This document shows positions 1 through 8,617 of a stretch of 64,000 nucleotides of DNA, piece by piece (within the stretch, counting starts at the first letter, position 1; each line of letters opens with the position of its first letter). The translations under genes were made by a program, and so were the position numbers. Location of the stretch: contig DKMD01000026.1 in the NCBI GenBank assembly GCA_002470465.1, forward strand, positions 62,001-126,000, in the 5' to 3' direction. The DNA comes from Pluralibacter sp. UBA7423. GTDB taxonomy: Bacteria > Pseudomonadota > Gammaproteobacteria > Enterobacterales > Enterobacteriaceae. The notes under the pieces were generated by a model, which was not told where the DNA came from, made no database searches, and saw nothing but the letters and a program-made list of their open reading frames with translations.

Positions 1-859
1 GCACTATCTGGCGGTCAAAGCGCAGGAAGTGATTTTTATAGAAATCTTTAACGATATGTTCGCAGTAATAGTCAAAACGCGCACGGAGCATCCCGGCGTT
101 GGTGTGCTTATCGGCCTGCGCCAGCTTTGCCTCGCCTGCGGCATCCACATCCGGCCACGGGAAGAACTGTAGCGCAGGCGCACCAGCCATTTCTCCCGGC
201 AGCACAAAGCGGCCCGGCTGAATGAAATGCAGACCTTCTTTTTTGCAGGTGTGGAGATAGTCGGTCCAGGCCTGGCTGATTTCCGCCAGCCGGTTTTCAT
301 CGGCCGGGGCCAGCGGATCGAGCCCTTGGCACAGCTCACGCCAGCGCACAGACCATTCGGCACGCTGGCCCGTCAGCAGGCCAGTCATCTGCCGCGACCA
401 GCTCAGGTAATCCTGCGCCAGCATCGGCAGGTCCAGCAGCCACTCGCCGGGATAGTCGACGATTTCCAGATACAGCGTGGACGTGTCTTTGAAGTGTCGT
501 AAAAGTGAGTCATTGGAGCGAAAACGCAGCGCCAGGCGAATTTCACTCACTCCGCGCGTGGGCGTCGGCCACGTCGGCGGCGTGCCATATAACTGTGCCA
601 GGCCCTCGTCATAGGTAAAACGCGGAATACCGTAATCGCGCTGCGGCACGCGCTTCACGCCGAGCAAACGCTCTTCCCGCACCGCACTTAACAAAGGTAA
701 ACGTGCGCCCGCGTGTAAATTCAAAAGCTGATTGACCATCGCCGTGATAAACGCCGTTTTACCGCTGCGGCTAAGCCCCGTGACCGCCAGGCGCAGATGT
801 CGGTCCACGCCGCGGTTCATCAGGGCATTGAGTTCGTTTTTGAGTCGGTTTATCGCCAT
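1..859 (-). CDS. ycjX: YcjX family P-loop protein, 3' end cut by window edge
   Basis: The N-terminal 286 codons read leftward off the window edge. A Walker A-like GLSRSGKTAF motif lies near residues 28-37, followed by a region typical of the YcjX/DUF463 family of putative nucleotide-binding proteins (IVDYPGEW further in). In E. coli ycjX-ycjF belongs to the phage-shock regulon, next to psp. Here it follows pspD directly (117 nt gap), with no pspE or sugar-utilisation genes between. The ATG at 859 is chosen because the alignment to E. coli YcjX (RLKSEFNAL-like start) begins there. The biochemical role is not established; membrane-stress association is inferred from location. Confidence 0.9.
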   Translation of the reverse strand, partial: MAINRLKNELNALMNRGVDRHLRLAVTGLSRSGKTAFITAMVNQLLNLHAGARLPLLSAVREERLLGVKRVPQRDYGIPRFTYDEGLAQLYGTPPTWPTPTRGVSEIRLALRFRSNDSLLRHFKDTSTLYLEIVDYPGEWLLDLPMLAQDYLSWSRQMTGLLTGQRAEWSVRWRELCQGLDPLAPADENRLAEISQAWTDYLHTCKKEGLHFIQPGRFVLPGEMAGAPALQFFPWPDVDAAGEAKLAQADKHTNAGMLRARFDYYCEHIVKDFYKNHFLRFDRQIV

Positions 860-976
860 TCCATTGCGTCCAGAAGTGGGAATATCAGTCAAGGATATTA
901 CATGAGGGCAAAGCAGGAAGATGCAATGTAAAAAATTCTTAAGATTCTGGCACTTCCGTGGCTGTGCCTCTCATTG

Positions 977-1195
977 CTACTTGAGGTTTCGGGATAAGCG
1001 GCTGGCAAGACGCGCCAGCACGGGTTCGAGCGCCACCGCCAGCAGCATCTTCAGCGGCCTGCGGGCAACGGATTTGATAGCCCAACCGGCAACGCCCGCC
1101 GGGCCGTAACGCAGCGCGGTCAGCAGCACGAGCTTGCCCGCAATTTTCAGCCCGGGTTTGACCTTCTGCCCGGTGCGTTGCCATTTTGAATTCAT
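977..1195 (-). CDS. pspD: Phage shock protein D
   Basis: A 72-residue basic, partly hydrophobic protein matching PspD ([19 protein letters not shown] core). It is a peripheral inner-membrane protein of the phage-shock operon whose precise role is unclear. It is last in pspABCD, 15 nt after pspC. pspE (a small rhodanese) is the usual next gene in E. coli and is missing here. Family length is about 73 residues, so the gene looks intact. Confidence 0.9.
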   Translation of the reverse strand: MNSKWQRTGQKVKPGLKIAGKLVLLTALRYGPAGVAGWAIKSVARRPLKMLLAVALEPVLARLASRLSRNLK

Positions 1196-1210
1196 GCTTT
1201 TCTCTCTCAG

Positions 1211-1567
1211 TTACAGCTGGCGGAACCGGCTGCGCAGGGAAAACGTGTCAGAGGTGACGTAGCGTTCCATTTCGCGCAAACGCTTTTCACCCGCCGCCAG
1301 TTCGGCATCAACCGCATCAAGCAGCTCGCCGCTGGACGGCATTTTTTCGCCGTACATTTCGCTCTCCGGTATCGGGTCAAGGGCGAACGTCAGGATGATA
1401 TAGGCCACCACCACGAAGAAAAACAGCCCAAAAATCATCGCCAGCACGGTGATAAGACGCACCAGCTTCACCGGCACGTCGAGCCAGTGGGCGATCCCGG
1501 CACACACGCCCTTCACCATGCCCTGCTGCGGAATACGCCACAGCTTTTTGCTGAAATCTAATGCCAT
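1211..1567 (-). CDS. pspC: Phage shock protein C
   Basis: 118 residues with the PspC domain (KLWRIPQQGMVKGVCAGIAHWL at the N-terminus) and one transmembrane helix around residues 38-62 (LITVLAMIFGLFFFVV). PspC is an inner-membrane sensor that with PspB relieves PspA inhibition of PspF under envelope stress; it also has a toxin-like, leucine-zipper-containing region. Its start overlaps the stop of pspB at 1567, indicating translational coupling. Length matches E. coli PspC (119 residues). Confidence 0.95.
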   Translation of the reverse strand: MALDFSKKLWRIPQQGMVKGVCAGIAHWLDVPVKLVRLITVLAMIFGLFFFVVVAYIILTFALDPIPESEMYGEKMPSSGELLDAVDAELAAGEKRLREMERYVTSDTFSLRSRFRQL

Positions 1568-1788
1568 TATTTTTCTCTCCAGTTCGGGTGTTCCGCGTCG
1601 AGAATGTCTTCCAGCGCCTGAAGGCGTTCACGCATCCGTTTCGCTTCGTCAGTCAGCTGTGCCAGCCGCTGCTTTTCACCCGACGTTAAATCTGCGCTGC
1701 TGCGGTTGCTGTAGTGCAGCCAGAGCCAAACCGGCAGAACAAAAAGCACAAACAGCGTCAGCGGAATGGCAAGAAAAAGCGCGCTCAT
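1567..1788 (-). CDS. pspB: Phage shock protein B
   Basis: 73 residues: an N-terminal transmembrane segment (ALFLAIPLTLFVLFVLPVWL) followed by a cytoplasmic coiled coil (LTDEAKRMRERLQALEDILD). PspB acts with PspC as positive regulator of psp transcription at the inner membrane. It sits 54 nt after pspA and overlaps pspC. Length and order match the canonical operon. Confidence 0.95.
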   Translation of the reverse strand: MSALFLAIPLTLFVLFVLPVWLWLHYSNRSSADLTSGEKQRLAQLTDEAKRMRERLQALEDILDAEHPNWREK

Positions 1789-1842
1789 AAGGTCTCCTTA
1801 CTGATGATGAGCGGCGACACCCGCGGTGCCGCCTGGACGATA

Positions 1843-2529
<687 letters not shown>

Positions 2530-2570
2530 TCAGTTTTGTCATCGGGCAAAGCCCTGCTGCAAGGGATAAT

Positions 2571-2586
2571 ACAAACGGCGTGCCAA
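2571..2586 (-). promoter_or_regulatory. Sigma-54 (-24/-12) promoter of pspABCD
   Basis: On the minus strand the 16 bases read TTGGCACGCCGTTTGT, matching the sigma-54 consensus TGGCAC-N5-TTGC with the conserved GG and a GT-type -12 element. It lies about 60 nt upstream of the pspA start, as in E. coli, where PspF binds further upstream with IHF. PspF and IHF sites would fall in about 2590-2680 but I did not resolve them. Confidence 0.85.
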
Positions 2587-2684
2587 CTTTTTATCTTATT
2601 GATTTTGCGAGGAGTGATTGAAATTCACCCATTCCACCGCTACAGTAAAGTGGTCAATTACACTAACGAGTGGCGAATTTCATC

Positions 2685-3671
2685 ATGGCAGAATATAAGG
2701 ACAACCTGCTCGGCGAAGCGAACAGTTTCCTCGAGGTGCTGGAACAGGTTTCACGGCTCGCGCCGCTGGATAAGCCCGTGCTGGTCATTGGTGAACGGGG
2801 TACCGGGAAAGAGCTGATTGCCAACCGCCTGCACTTTCTTTCCTCGCGCTGGCAGGGGCCGTTTATCTCGCTCAACTGCGCGGCGCTGAATGAAAACCTG
2901 CTCGATTCAGAACTTTTCGGCCATGAAGCGGGAGCCTTTACCGGCGCCCAAAAACGCCATCCGGGGAGATTCGAACGCGCCGACGGCGGCACCCTCTTCC
3001 TCGATGAACTCGCCACCGCCCCGATGCTGGTCCAGGAAAAACTGCTGCGTGTAATTGAGTACGGCGAGCTGGAGCGCGTCGGCGGCAGCCAGCCGTTGCA
3101 GGTAAACGTGCGGCTGGTCTGTGCTACGAATGCCGACCTGCCGAAGATGGTGGAAGAAGGCACCTTCCGCGCCGACCTTCTCGATCGCCTGGCCTTCGAC
3201 GTCGTACAGCTCCCGCCGCTGCGAGAACGTCAGAGCGACATCCTGCTGATGGCGGAACACTTCGCGATTCAGATGTGTCGCGAACTGGGATTACCGCTCT
3301 TCCCGGGCTTTACCGAACACGCACGGGACACGCTGCAAAACTACCGCTGGCCGGGCAATATCCGCGAACTGAAAAACGTGGTCGAACGCTCGGTCTATCG
3401 CCACGCCAGCATTGAAGAGCCGCTGGATAATATTATTCTGGATCCGTTCCAGCGGCCGGTTCCGGCTTCTGATTCGGTGGATGTTGAGGAAAAAAACCAG
3501 GAAAGCGCCCTCTCGCTGCCGCTCGATTTGCGCGAATTTCAACAGCAGCAGGAAAAGGGTTTGCTGCAACAGGCGCTACAGCAAGCGAAGTTTAATCAGA
3601 AAAAAGCGGCTGAGCTGCTGGGGCTGACTTATCACCAGTTACGGGCTTTGTTGAAGAAGCATAAGATGTAG
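2685..3671 (+). CDS. pspF: PspF, sigma-54 activator of the psp operon
   Basis: 328 residues: an AAA+ domain with Walker A (GERGTGKE, near residue 36), the GAFTGA sigma-54 contact loop, and a C-terminal Fis-type helix-turn-helix (KKAAELLGLTYHQLRALLKK). It lacks an N-terminal receiver domain, as PspF does; control is by PspA binding. The ATG at 2685 (MAEYKDNLLGE) matches E. coli PspF; an in-frame GTG at 2670 would add five residues. It is divergent from pspA. The accessory region begins just after its stop. Confidence 0.97.
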   Translation: MAEYKDNLLGEANSFLEVLEQVSRLAPLDKPVLVIGERGTGKELIANRLHFLSSRWQGPFISLNCAALNENLLDSELFGHEAGAFTGAQKRHPGRFERADGGTLFLDELATAPMLVQEKLLRVIEYGELERVGGSQPLQVNVRLVCATNADLPKMVEEGTFRADLLDRLAFDVVQLPPLRERQSDILLMAEHFAIQMCRELGLPLFPGFTEHARDTLQNYRWPGNIRELKNVVERSVYRHASIEEPLDNIILDPFQRPVPASDSVDVEEKNQESALSLPLDLREFQQQQEKGLLQQALQQAKFNQKKAAELLGLTYHQLRALLKKHKM

Positions 3672-3890
3672 AAGCTGTACCAGAATAGTGGAGGACAACT
3701 TTTGACCACTAACGGACGCTGCAAACATCATGATTGGGGAGGCGATTACCGTGCTCTTACAGTATTTTGCAACGCTCTCGTTAGACCACAGTACCAAGTT
3801 GACTATATTTTTGCATTGTTACAGAGTAACCAAAAGGAAAGCGGCTTTCTCTCCAACCAATTTTTTTGCTGTATTCAGCTAAGGGGAAAC

Positions 3891-5003
3891 ATGAAAGATA
3901 ATTGGCCAATTTGCGGAAGGACAGTATTTTTGTTTGGCGGTCCTGTTGCTTCAATTGAACCACAAAGCGATATAGTTTTACTCTGGCCAAACACTAAAGA
4001 CGGAAAAGAGGTACAAATCAAACTGGACAAATATGAAAAACTTTTCTATGCACTTAATAAATACAATTTAAAAATAATTGGTGTTGAATTTACGACTAAT
4101 TACAGTGAGTTTTCAGGTGAGTCACCAAGACAGTTTCGTGGCTATATTGAGCAAGAGAGACATTGGTCTAATTGGGATGCTACACAAAAATGGAGTGGCA
4201 TAGCCTTATCATCTTTTAGAAATAAAAATGGGTTAAGCTATGATTTATCCAACAGAATCAGCTTTCAGCTAACTAGTATTAACAACCGTCTAAAAAACTT
4301 AGCATTGTCATATCAAAATCAGTTAAACGCTTTAGCTTTAAAAGACAATTTTAAAAATGGCCAGCGTTTCCAGGATGGATTTACGGACTTAGTATACCAA
4401 GAATTTCATTCTTTTTTGTTTGATGCTGGAATACTACGAGATAACTTATGCGAGTATGTGTATCATTTTTCAAATGATGGTGCGTGTAAGCAGGATGGTA
4501 AAGAGATAACAACAGCAGGTGGTTTATTAAAAGTCCTGAAAAAAATGGTTGTATGTACTGAGTTGGAGTCCTATTTAAAAAATGAAATGGGTCCAGGTGG
4601 ATGGTTGTTCGAGTTAGGGAACTATAGGGACTTAGTTATGCACTCTGCACCGATAAATATAGCAAGCCATCGTTTATATGCAATTCACGAATCTATTGCT
4701 TTGCCTGGCAATAAAGAACTCCTTTCTGTTCGTTTCCCTTTACCTGCAAATCCAGAGAAACTTTATGGTGAACGATGCAAGAAAAGTGATTTTGATAAAT
4801 ACATAGAGCATTTTAAAGAATTATCTCGATTTTCCATTGAAGAACGTGGGGCATATGATTGTTTAGAGTATGCACATAAAGTCTTTGGACTGCTGACCAA
4901 TTTATCTTTAGAAATAGTAAAGCATTCGCCATTCAAACCTATGAAACATAGATTCATTCGCACTAAGGAAGGCATTATATCCGCGTCTGAATATGAAGAA
5001 TAG
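3891..5003 (+). CDS. Hypothetical protein with a HEPN-like RX4H motif
   Basis: 370 residues, no family recognised. Start ATG at 3891 has a good ribosome-binding site (AAGGGGA, 6 nt upstream); the longer frame opening at 3702 begins with TTG and has no such site. Near residue 246 the sequence NYRDLVMHS contains R-D-X3-H, which fits the R(N/D/H)XXXH signature of HEPN ribonuclease domains. No membrane segments or signal peptide are visible. The gene is strikingly AT-rich compared with psp and sap genes, and sits alone directly after pspF, which suggests horizontal acquisition. HEPN proteins often serve as toxins or anti-phage RNases, but no partner gene is adjacent. Function is unproven. Confidence 0.6.
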   Translation: MKDNWPICGRTVFLFGGPVASIEPQSDIVLLWPNTKDGKEVQIKLDKYEKLFYALNKYNLKIIGVEFTTNYSEFSGESPRQFRGYIEQERHWSNWDATQKWSGIALSSFRNKNGLSYDLSNRISFQLTSINNRLKNLALSYQNQLNALALKDNFKNGQRFQDGFTDLVYQEFHSFLFDAGILRDNLCEYVYHFSNDGACKQDGKEITTAGGLLKVLKKMVVCTELESYLKNEMGPGGWLFELGNYRDLVMHSAPINIASHRLYAIHESIALPGNKELLSVRFPLPANPEKLYGERCKKSDFDKYIEHFKELSRFSIEERGAYDCLEYAHKVFGLLTNLSLEIVKHSPFKPMKHRFIRTKEGIISASEYEE

Positions 5004-5199
5004 AACCGTGCAGCATTTCCTTAACCTTCAGATGCGGTAGTCAGTTGAAAGACAGAATTTTCTATTATTAACTTTCAGCCATATAATAGCAATCTTTCGC
5101 TCATTGAAGTTGAAAAAAATTATTAGCTGAGATTGACAATGCAAATAAGACAGCATAAACCATTCATCTATTTTATGTAAATAAGCTAAGGTGTTTACA
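5004..5199. other. AT-rich intergenic stretch, no gene seen
   Basis: After the 370-residue gene the DNA stays AT-rich with no open frame having a convincing start signal. A short frame on the minus strand (5028-5243) lacks a ribosome-binding site and family resemblance. A possible -35-like TTGACA occurs near 5132-5137, but I cannot pair it with a clear -10. Confidence 0.4.
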
Positions 5200-5500
5200 T
5201 TCCATAATGAGACCCTCCTTCCAGTAATAGCCCTTGTTAGCATTGGATTATCGCCTTATTCTTTTCCCGCACCTGCAAATTCAGGTGCCGGGTTTGACCT
5301 CCTGAAATTCTCTTGTTGGCGACACAGCGGCGCGTCCGCGCCTTTTGTGTCGCGCGCACGGCTACGCTACAATGGCGGGCCGGGCGGGGGCATCGAAAGG
5401 TGCGCCGATTGCCAACAAGGTCGGTAAGGTCAACCCCGCTCGGTTCCGCCACCCGCGAGATTGACCTCTCCGCTGGCGGTATTTATATACCACTTGTTGG
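5200..5500 (+). repeat. Ash/Icd-like phage regulatory repeat, copy 1
   Basis: About 300 nt clearly related to 27470-27760 in the same orientation. Shared blocks include CGGCTACGCTACAATGGCGG (5359-5378 here), a preceding GCGACAC...TGTGTCGC inverted repeat, an upstream (A/C)CTGCAAA...TCAG(G/A)TGCCGGG block, and GAGATTG(A/G)CCTCTCC near the right end. In enterobacterial prophages and P4-like elements this kind of sequence precedes Ash-family or Icd-like cell-division inhibitor genes and overlaps C4-type antisense RNA; that identity is from memory of the family, not a search. No phage structural or integrase genes are nearby, so it is probably a remnant or a stand-alone element. Confidence 0.65.
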
Positions 5501-5510
5501 AGTACGCTAT

Positions 5511-5945
5511 ATGACAACCCCCACTACCGATCAAGACGTCCTGAACCAGTCCTTCACCGCCGCGGCGAACTTTATCGAACTCGCCAACCACTGCGACCGT
5601 TTCGCTGAAAACCTGATCGACTGCGACGACACAGCCGAAAAGCTGGCGCTGTTGGGCCGGATCGGAGCCTGTCTGGCGCTGCTGCGCCCGACGCTTAACG
5701 ATCCCATTCCGGATCATCTGATTGATTGCCTTACGACCAAAACGCTCCCTGCCCCTCAGTCTCATTTCGAGCCGGACTCTGAGGCACTCTGCGATTACTG
5801 CCAGACTTTAGCTCAGGTGCTGTGCCAGCAATCGTTTTTGCCTGAAACGGAAAAGACGTTGAGAGGGCTTCTGTGTGAACTGGTCTGGATGTTTGCAGCA
5901 GATCTGAAAGCCCCACGTTGGGTTTCAGTTAAGCTCCCGCAGTAA
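5511..5945 (+). CDS. Hypothetical protein downstream of the Ash-like repeat
   Basis: 144 residues, mostly helical in appearance, with no membrane segment (MTTPTTDQDVLNQSF start; FIELANHCDRFAENLI). The start at 5511 has a GGAG site 7 nt upstream. The frame stays open upstream through the Ash-like repeat to 5313, so a 210-residue product fused to Ash-type sequence is possible. GC content is like the host. Ash/Icd-like leaders are commonly followed by small phage-type proteins starting MTTP or MATP; on that basis it may be a prophage-derived regulator or inhibitor. No specific function can be given. Confidence 0.6.
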   Translation: MTTPTTDQDVLNQSFTAAANFIELANHCDRFAENLIDCDDTAEKLALLGRIGACLALLRPTLNDPIPDHLIDCLTTKTLPAPQSHFEPDSEALCDYCQTLAQVLCQQSFLPETEKTLRGLLCELVWMFAADLKAPRWVSVKLPQ

Positions 5946-5952
5946 AACAATA

Positions 5953-5980
5953 TGCCCGGTGGCGCAAGCTTACCGGGCCT
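5953..5980. repeat. REP-like palindromic element
   Basis: TGCCCGGT...ACCGGGC imperfect palindrome with the loop GGCGCAAGCTT, a typical Enterobacter REP unit. A near-identical unit is at 9010-9036. It lies between the 144-residue gene and the first DUF1493 remnant. Confidence 0.7.
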
Positions 5981-6001
5981 ACGCCCCTGCTGAATTGATC
6001 A

Positions 6002-6169
6002 AACCGCTTTGAAGTCAGTCTTGAGAGCGTAAACTGGCCCTTATACTTTCCATGGGAAAATACACCGCTTTTGCGACGGTGGTTCAACCTCAAGCGTAAA
6101 GAGGTTGAGTCAAAACGATTGCCGCTGATCGTACGCATGTTTGCTGAATCGGCTAAATCCGGGCTGTAG
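6002..6169 (+). pseudogene. DUF1493 family, 3' fragment
   Basis: The frame reads NRFEVSLESVNW, then LYFPWENTPLLRRWFNLKR and LPLIVRMFAESAKSGL before TAG at 6167. This is the C-terminal half of the DUF1493 family (acyl-carrier-like fold, about 110 residues). Upstream in frame is a stop (TGA at 5993) and the REP element, so the N-terminal half is gone. It is a diverged paralogue of the pseudogene at 8618-8950. Confidence 0.75.
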
Positions 6170-6300
6170 AGGGTATGACTGAACTAGCGTTACTGCTTTT
6201 CTTCATCATAAACAGGTTTGCATCATGCCTGATGGAGAAAGCTTACCAAGCATGCGGCACTGCGAAAGTTGGTTAAAGACAAATATTTAAATATCGTAGC

Positions 6301-6323
6301 AAAAAAGCTCCATAAGGAGCTTT
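6301..6323 (-). terminator. Rho-independent terminator of the 73-residue gene
   Basis: Eight-base stem AAAGCTCC/GGAGCTTT with a four-base loop; on the minus strand it is followed by a T6 run. It lies 20 nt beyond the stop of the minus-strand gene at 6344. Confidence 0.8.
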
Positions 6324-6343
6324 GTTTATTTGGATATGCACAA

Positions 6344-6565
6344 TCAAGCTGCGCGCCAGTGATCCGGGTTACCTTTGCTGGTATTCCTTACCCGCGCAAC
6401 AAGAGGTTTAAACCCCTTTGCTTTCGCAGCGCTGATTGCACTTTCCTGTGTAGCATGATTCTTTCCATCAATACTCTGTCCGCCTGCATACTCAACAGTG
6501 TAATGCGTGATAGCAGTCCCTTCCGGGCGCCCAGTCGGTTGTGGTTCTACATAAACATTTGACAT
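6344..6565 (-). CDS. Small conserved hypothetical protein
   Basis: 73 residues beginning MSNVYVEPQPTGRPEGT and ending VARVRNTSKGNPDHWRAA. It resembles small DUF2188-like proteins of proteobacteria that pair an EGTAITHYTVE strand with an A-rich helix (ATQESAISAAKAKG); family assignment is tentative. ATG at 6565 follows GGAAA at a suitable distance; a TTG codon immediately upstream also opens the frame. It has its own terminator. No function known. Confidence 0.7.
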   Translation of the reverse strand: MSNVYVEPQPTGRPEGTAITHYTVEYAGGQSIDGKNHATQESAISAAKAKGFKPLVARVRNTSKGNPDHWRAA

Positions 6566-7045
6566 CAAGATTTCCTTTCAAAAAGTAAATGAACAATTAT
6601 TAATTTTCCCAGCGTAGATTTTTTCTACGCCTGTTTCTTAAATAGGCTTCTAAAATTAAATATTCAACATCAATTTATACATTTGTCATAATTATTCGTT
6701 TGCGATCACATATTTCTTAATACAAACATCAGGGGGAAATTCACAACCCACTGATCAATAGGTCATTTTCAAAAAGACAACCAAGAATCATTGATTTTAG
6801 TGTTGGTTTACTGAATTACATATTCCCCTTACTAATAAAAACTGGAGAGCCATTGACATCAAAAATAGAAAGAAAAGCTTTCAATTGCTTTGGCGTTGCT
6901 ATTTATAAAGCAAGGAAATAAATACTCCACCACATATACACAGGGTGAATACACACCTCCAACCTCACTCTTTTTTTAGTTAAAAGCCTGACAAAATCAT
7001 GCTACCTTTCATATTCGCACCAACATTTACCGGAGGGAACTGGAT
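6566..7045. other. AT-rich gap upstream of the first Hcp cassette
   Basis: 480 nt with no supported gene. It must hold promoters for the divergent 73-residue gene and the Hcp cassette, but no promoter stands out. A strong ribosome-binding site (GGAGGG, 7033-7038) ends the region. Confidence 0.4.
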
Positions 7046-7741
7046 ATGTATTACAGTGATTTAATCATAAGCGAAACGCAGGCAGACAAAATATTGGCTT
7101 TGCAACTTGATAAGTCTCTAGCAGGGATGAAGGATGAAATGTTAGACGCAGCGGCTAGGATACAAGATGGCGCGACACGGGCAATTTATTACACCTCTTG
7201 CTTTACTCAGAATTATCAAAATGTGTGCGCAAAGCTGAAAAGTGAAGATAGTCGTTTTCTCTCCGGGATAGTTCAGTTGGTACGTAATCGAAGGATCATT
7301 TATGACTTAATTGGCATTTACTTTGACGAAGTATTCAAGAACAAAACGCAGCAGCAAGTTCTGGCCATCGGCATGGCACTCGAAAAAGTTGGCGTTAACG
7401 TCTCAGCCAGCACATTGACTGCAAAGTCGTTTGTTGCGGGGCTGACCACAACCGTATGTTTGAGCGCCGGATTTAGCCCTCTAATTGTTGCAAAAGTCCG
7501 TAAGCTATCAGGTGGAGCCGTATTTCTTGCAGGAGCTTATGGTTATGTACAGCAGGCATCGGAAAGCGCTGACAGATTGAAGCTCCTTAGCCCCATGTAT
7601 TACCATGCCCTTTACATGCAGCAGCTTGAAATGATGTATTTTTTAGTTGAGCCGGTATTTACTAAGGCGGGAGCATTTGCACCTCACTACTATATGTCAG
7701 ATCATGACGTGGTTAACATTATACAAAGAATGGTCCGTTAA
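7046..7741 (+). CDS. Putative Hcp-associated T6SS cargo protein (copy 1)
   Basis: 231 residues, no named family recognised. Soluble N-terminal helical part, then a hydrophobic, glycine-rich central region (about 128-168) that could form one or two membrane-inserting helices, and a conserved C-terminal LEMMYF...IIQRMVR. It is a diverged paralogue of 26539-27231, sharing GATRA, SCFT, IYFDEVF and LEMMYF blocks. It heads a three-gene set with a two-helix membrane protein and Hcp. By analogy with Hcp-delivered membrane-depolarising effectors such as Ssp6, it may be a small T6SS effector with the next gene as immunity protein. That is inference from gene order and hydropathy; a chaperone or Hcp-accessory role is possible. 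Confidence 0.65.
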   Translation: MYYSDLIISETQADKILALQLDKSLAGMKDEMLDAAARIQDGATRAIYYTSCFTQNYQNVCAKLKSEDSRFLSGIVQLVRNRRIIYDLIGIYFDEVFKNKTQQQVLAIGMALEKVGVNVSASTLTAKSFVAGLTTTVCLSAGFSPLIVAKVRKLSGGAVFLAGAYGYVQQASESADRLKLLSPMYYHALYMQQLEMMYFLVEPVFTKAGAFAPHYYMSDHDVVNIIQRMVR

Positions 7742-7743
7742 TT

Positions 7744-7938
7744 ATGTTAAAACTATTAAAGAAATGGATTAGGTATGAAGCATCGTTCTTTTTATGGTCA
7801 TGCCTGCCCGTTGTTTTGACCGTGCTATTCGGTATGTTTGCGGTGACCTGGTTCCCATCCTTCGCTATTCAGTCAATAGGAATCTTTATAGTTTTCGTGT
7901 TTGTTCTTATGTGGTTTTTTCCACGAAAACCCAAATAA
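7744..7938 (+). CDS. Small two-helix membrane protein, putative immunity (copy 1)
   Basis: 64 residues with two predicted transmembrane helices (about 15-36 and 40-59) and basic ends (MLKLLKKW...PRKPK). It starts two bases after the upstream stop, giving the junction TAATTATG that is repeated exactly in the second cassette. Small membrane proteins directly after a putative membrane-active effector are often cognate immunity proteins; this is inferred, not shown. Related by size and position, weakly by sequence, to 26351-26536 and 26142-26354. Confidence 0.65.
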   Translation: MLKLLKKWIRYEASFFLWSCLPVVLTVLFGMFAVTWFPSFAIQSIGIFIVFVFVLMWFFPRKPK

Positions 7939-7957
7939 GAAAAAAAAGGAAATTTAT

Positions 7958-8437
7958 ATGTCAACTCCAGCGCACTTATGGTTAACAGACGAAAATGGCT
8001 CACCCATTGTTGGCGGGTGTTTAATGCCTACCCGACTCGGTTCCATTGAAATTCAAACGTTAACGCACAATGTTTGTATCCCCGTCGATCCCAATTACGG
8101 AAAACTTACCGGGACGAGGGTCCATTCCCCAATCGTTATGCAGAAAGAGTTTGATCAGACTACTCCCCTGCTTTTCAGGGCGTTATGTGAGGGGCGAACG
8201 CTTAAGACTGCTACCATCAAGATGTACCGGATTACTGATGCAGGAGTCGAGGCTGAGTATTTTAATATTACATTGGAGAATGTGAAGATTTGCAGCATTA
8301 CGCCTGCCCTGCTACCGAGCGGAGTTTCCAGTACGCACCTGGAAAACATTGAGCTACGCTACGAGAATATAACATGGAAATATACAGACGGTAACGTTTC
8401 GTACAAAGACGGCTGGAATGTTCGCTGGACTGCATAA
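7958..8437 (+). CDS. hcp: Hcp family type VI secretion protein (orphan, copy 1)
   Basis: 159 residues of the Hcp1/COG3157 family (AHLWLTDENGSPIVGG start; KLTGTRVHSPI, TLENVKI, LRYENITWKYTDGN). Hcp hexamers form the T6SS tail tube and carry small effectors in their lumen. No other T6SS structural gene is in the window, so this is an orphan hcp that would depend on an apparatus elsewhere. ATG at 7958 follows AAGGA. Last gene of the three-gene cassette, and a clear paralogue of 25619-26098. Confidence 0.9.
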   Translation: MSTPAHLWLTDENGSPIVGGCLMPTRLGSIEIQTLTHNVCIPVDPNYGKLTGTRVHSPIVMQKEFDQTTPLLFRALCEGRTLKTATIKMYRITDAGVEAEYFNITLENVKICSITPALLPSGVSSTHLENIELRYENITWKYTDGNVSYKDGWNVRWTA

Positions 8438-8450
8438 CAAAAAGGGCGCA

Positions 8451-8495
8451 ACCTCTGCGCCTGACATCTCAGCGCAACAGAGGTATTTTTATTAA
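8451..8495 (+). terminator. Possible terminator after Hcp copy 1
   Basis: CCTCTGCGC...GCGC-AAC-AGAGG can form a bulged stem followed by TATTTTTATT, 14 nt after the hcp stop. The bulge and long loop make it only a moderate candidate. Confidence 0.4.
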
Positions 8496-8617
8496 AATAT
8501 TCAATGCCAATATAATTTAACAATCCATTCATTCAAGAGATATAATCATTCCTATTATGGTGATGATTTTTGCGTAATCAATATTAAATTTAAATGTATG
8601 CAGCAGACCGCCTTCTA

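Noticed and set aside
3702..3890. Upstream 63-codon extension of the AT-rich gene from a TTG codon
   Set aside because: No ribosome-binding site and no family support; ATG at 3891 has a well-placed AAGGGGA.
5028..5243. 71-codon minus-strand frame between the HEPN-like gene and the Ash-like repeat
   Set aside because: No ribosome-binding site; it crosses the start of the repeat and matches nothing.
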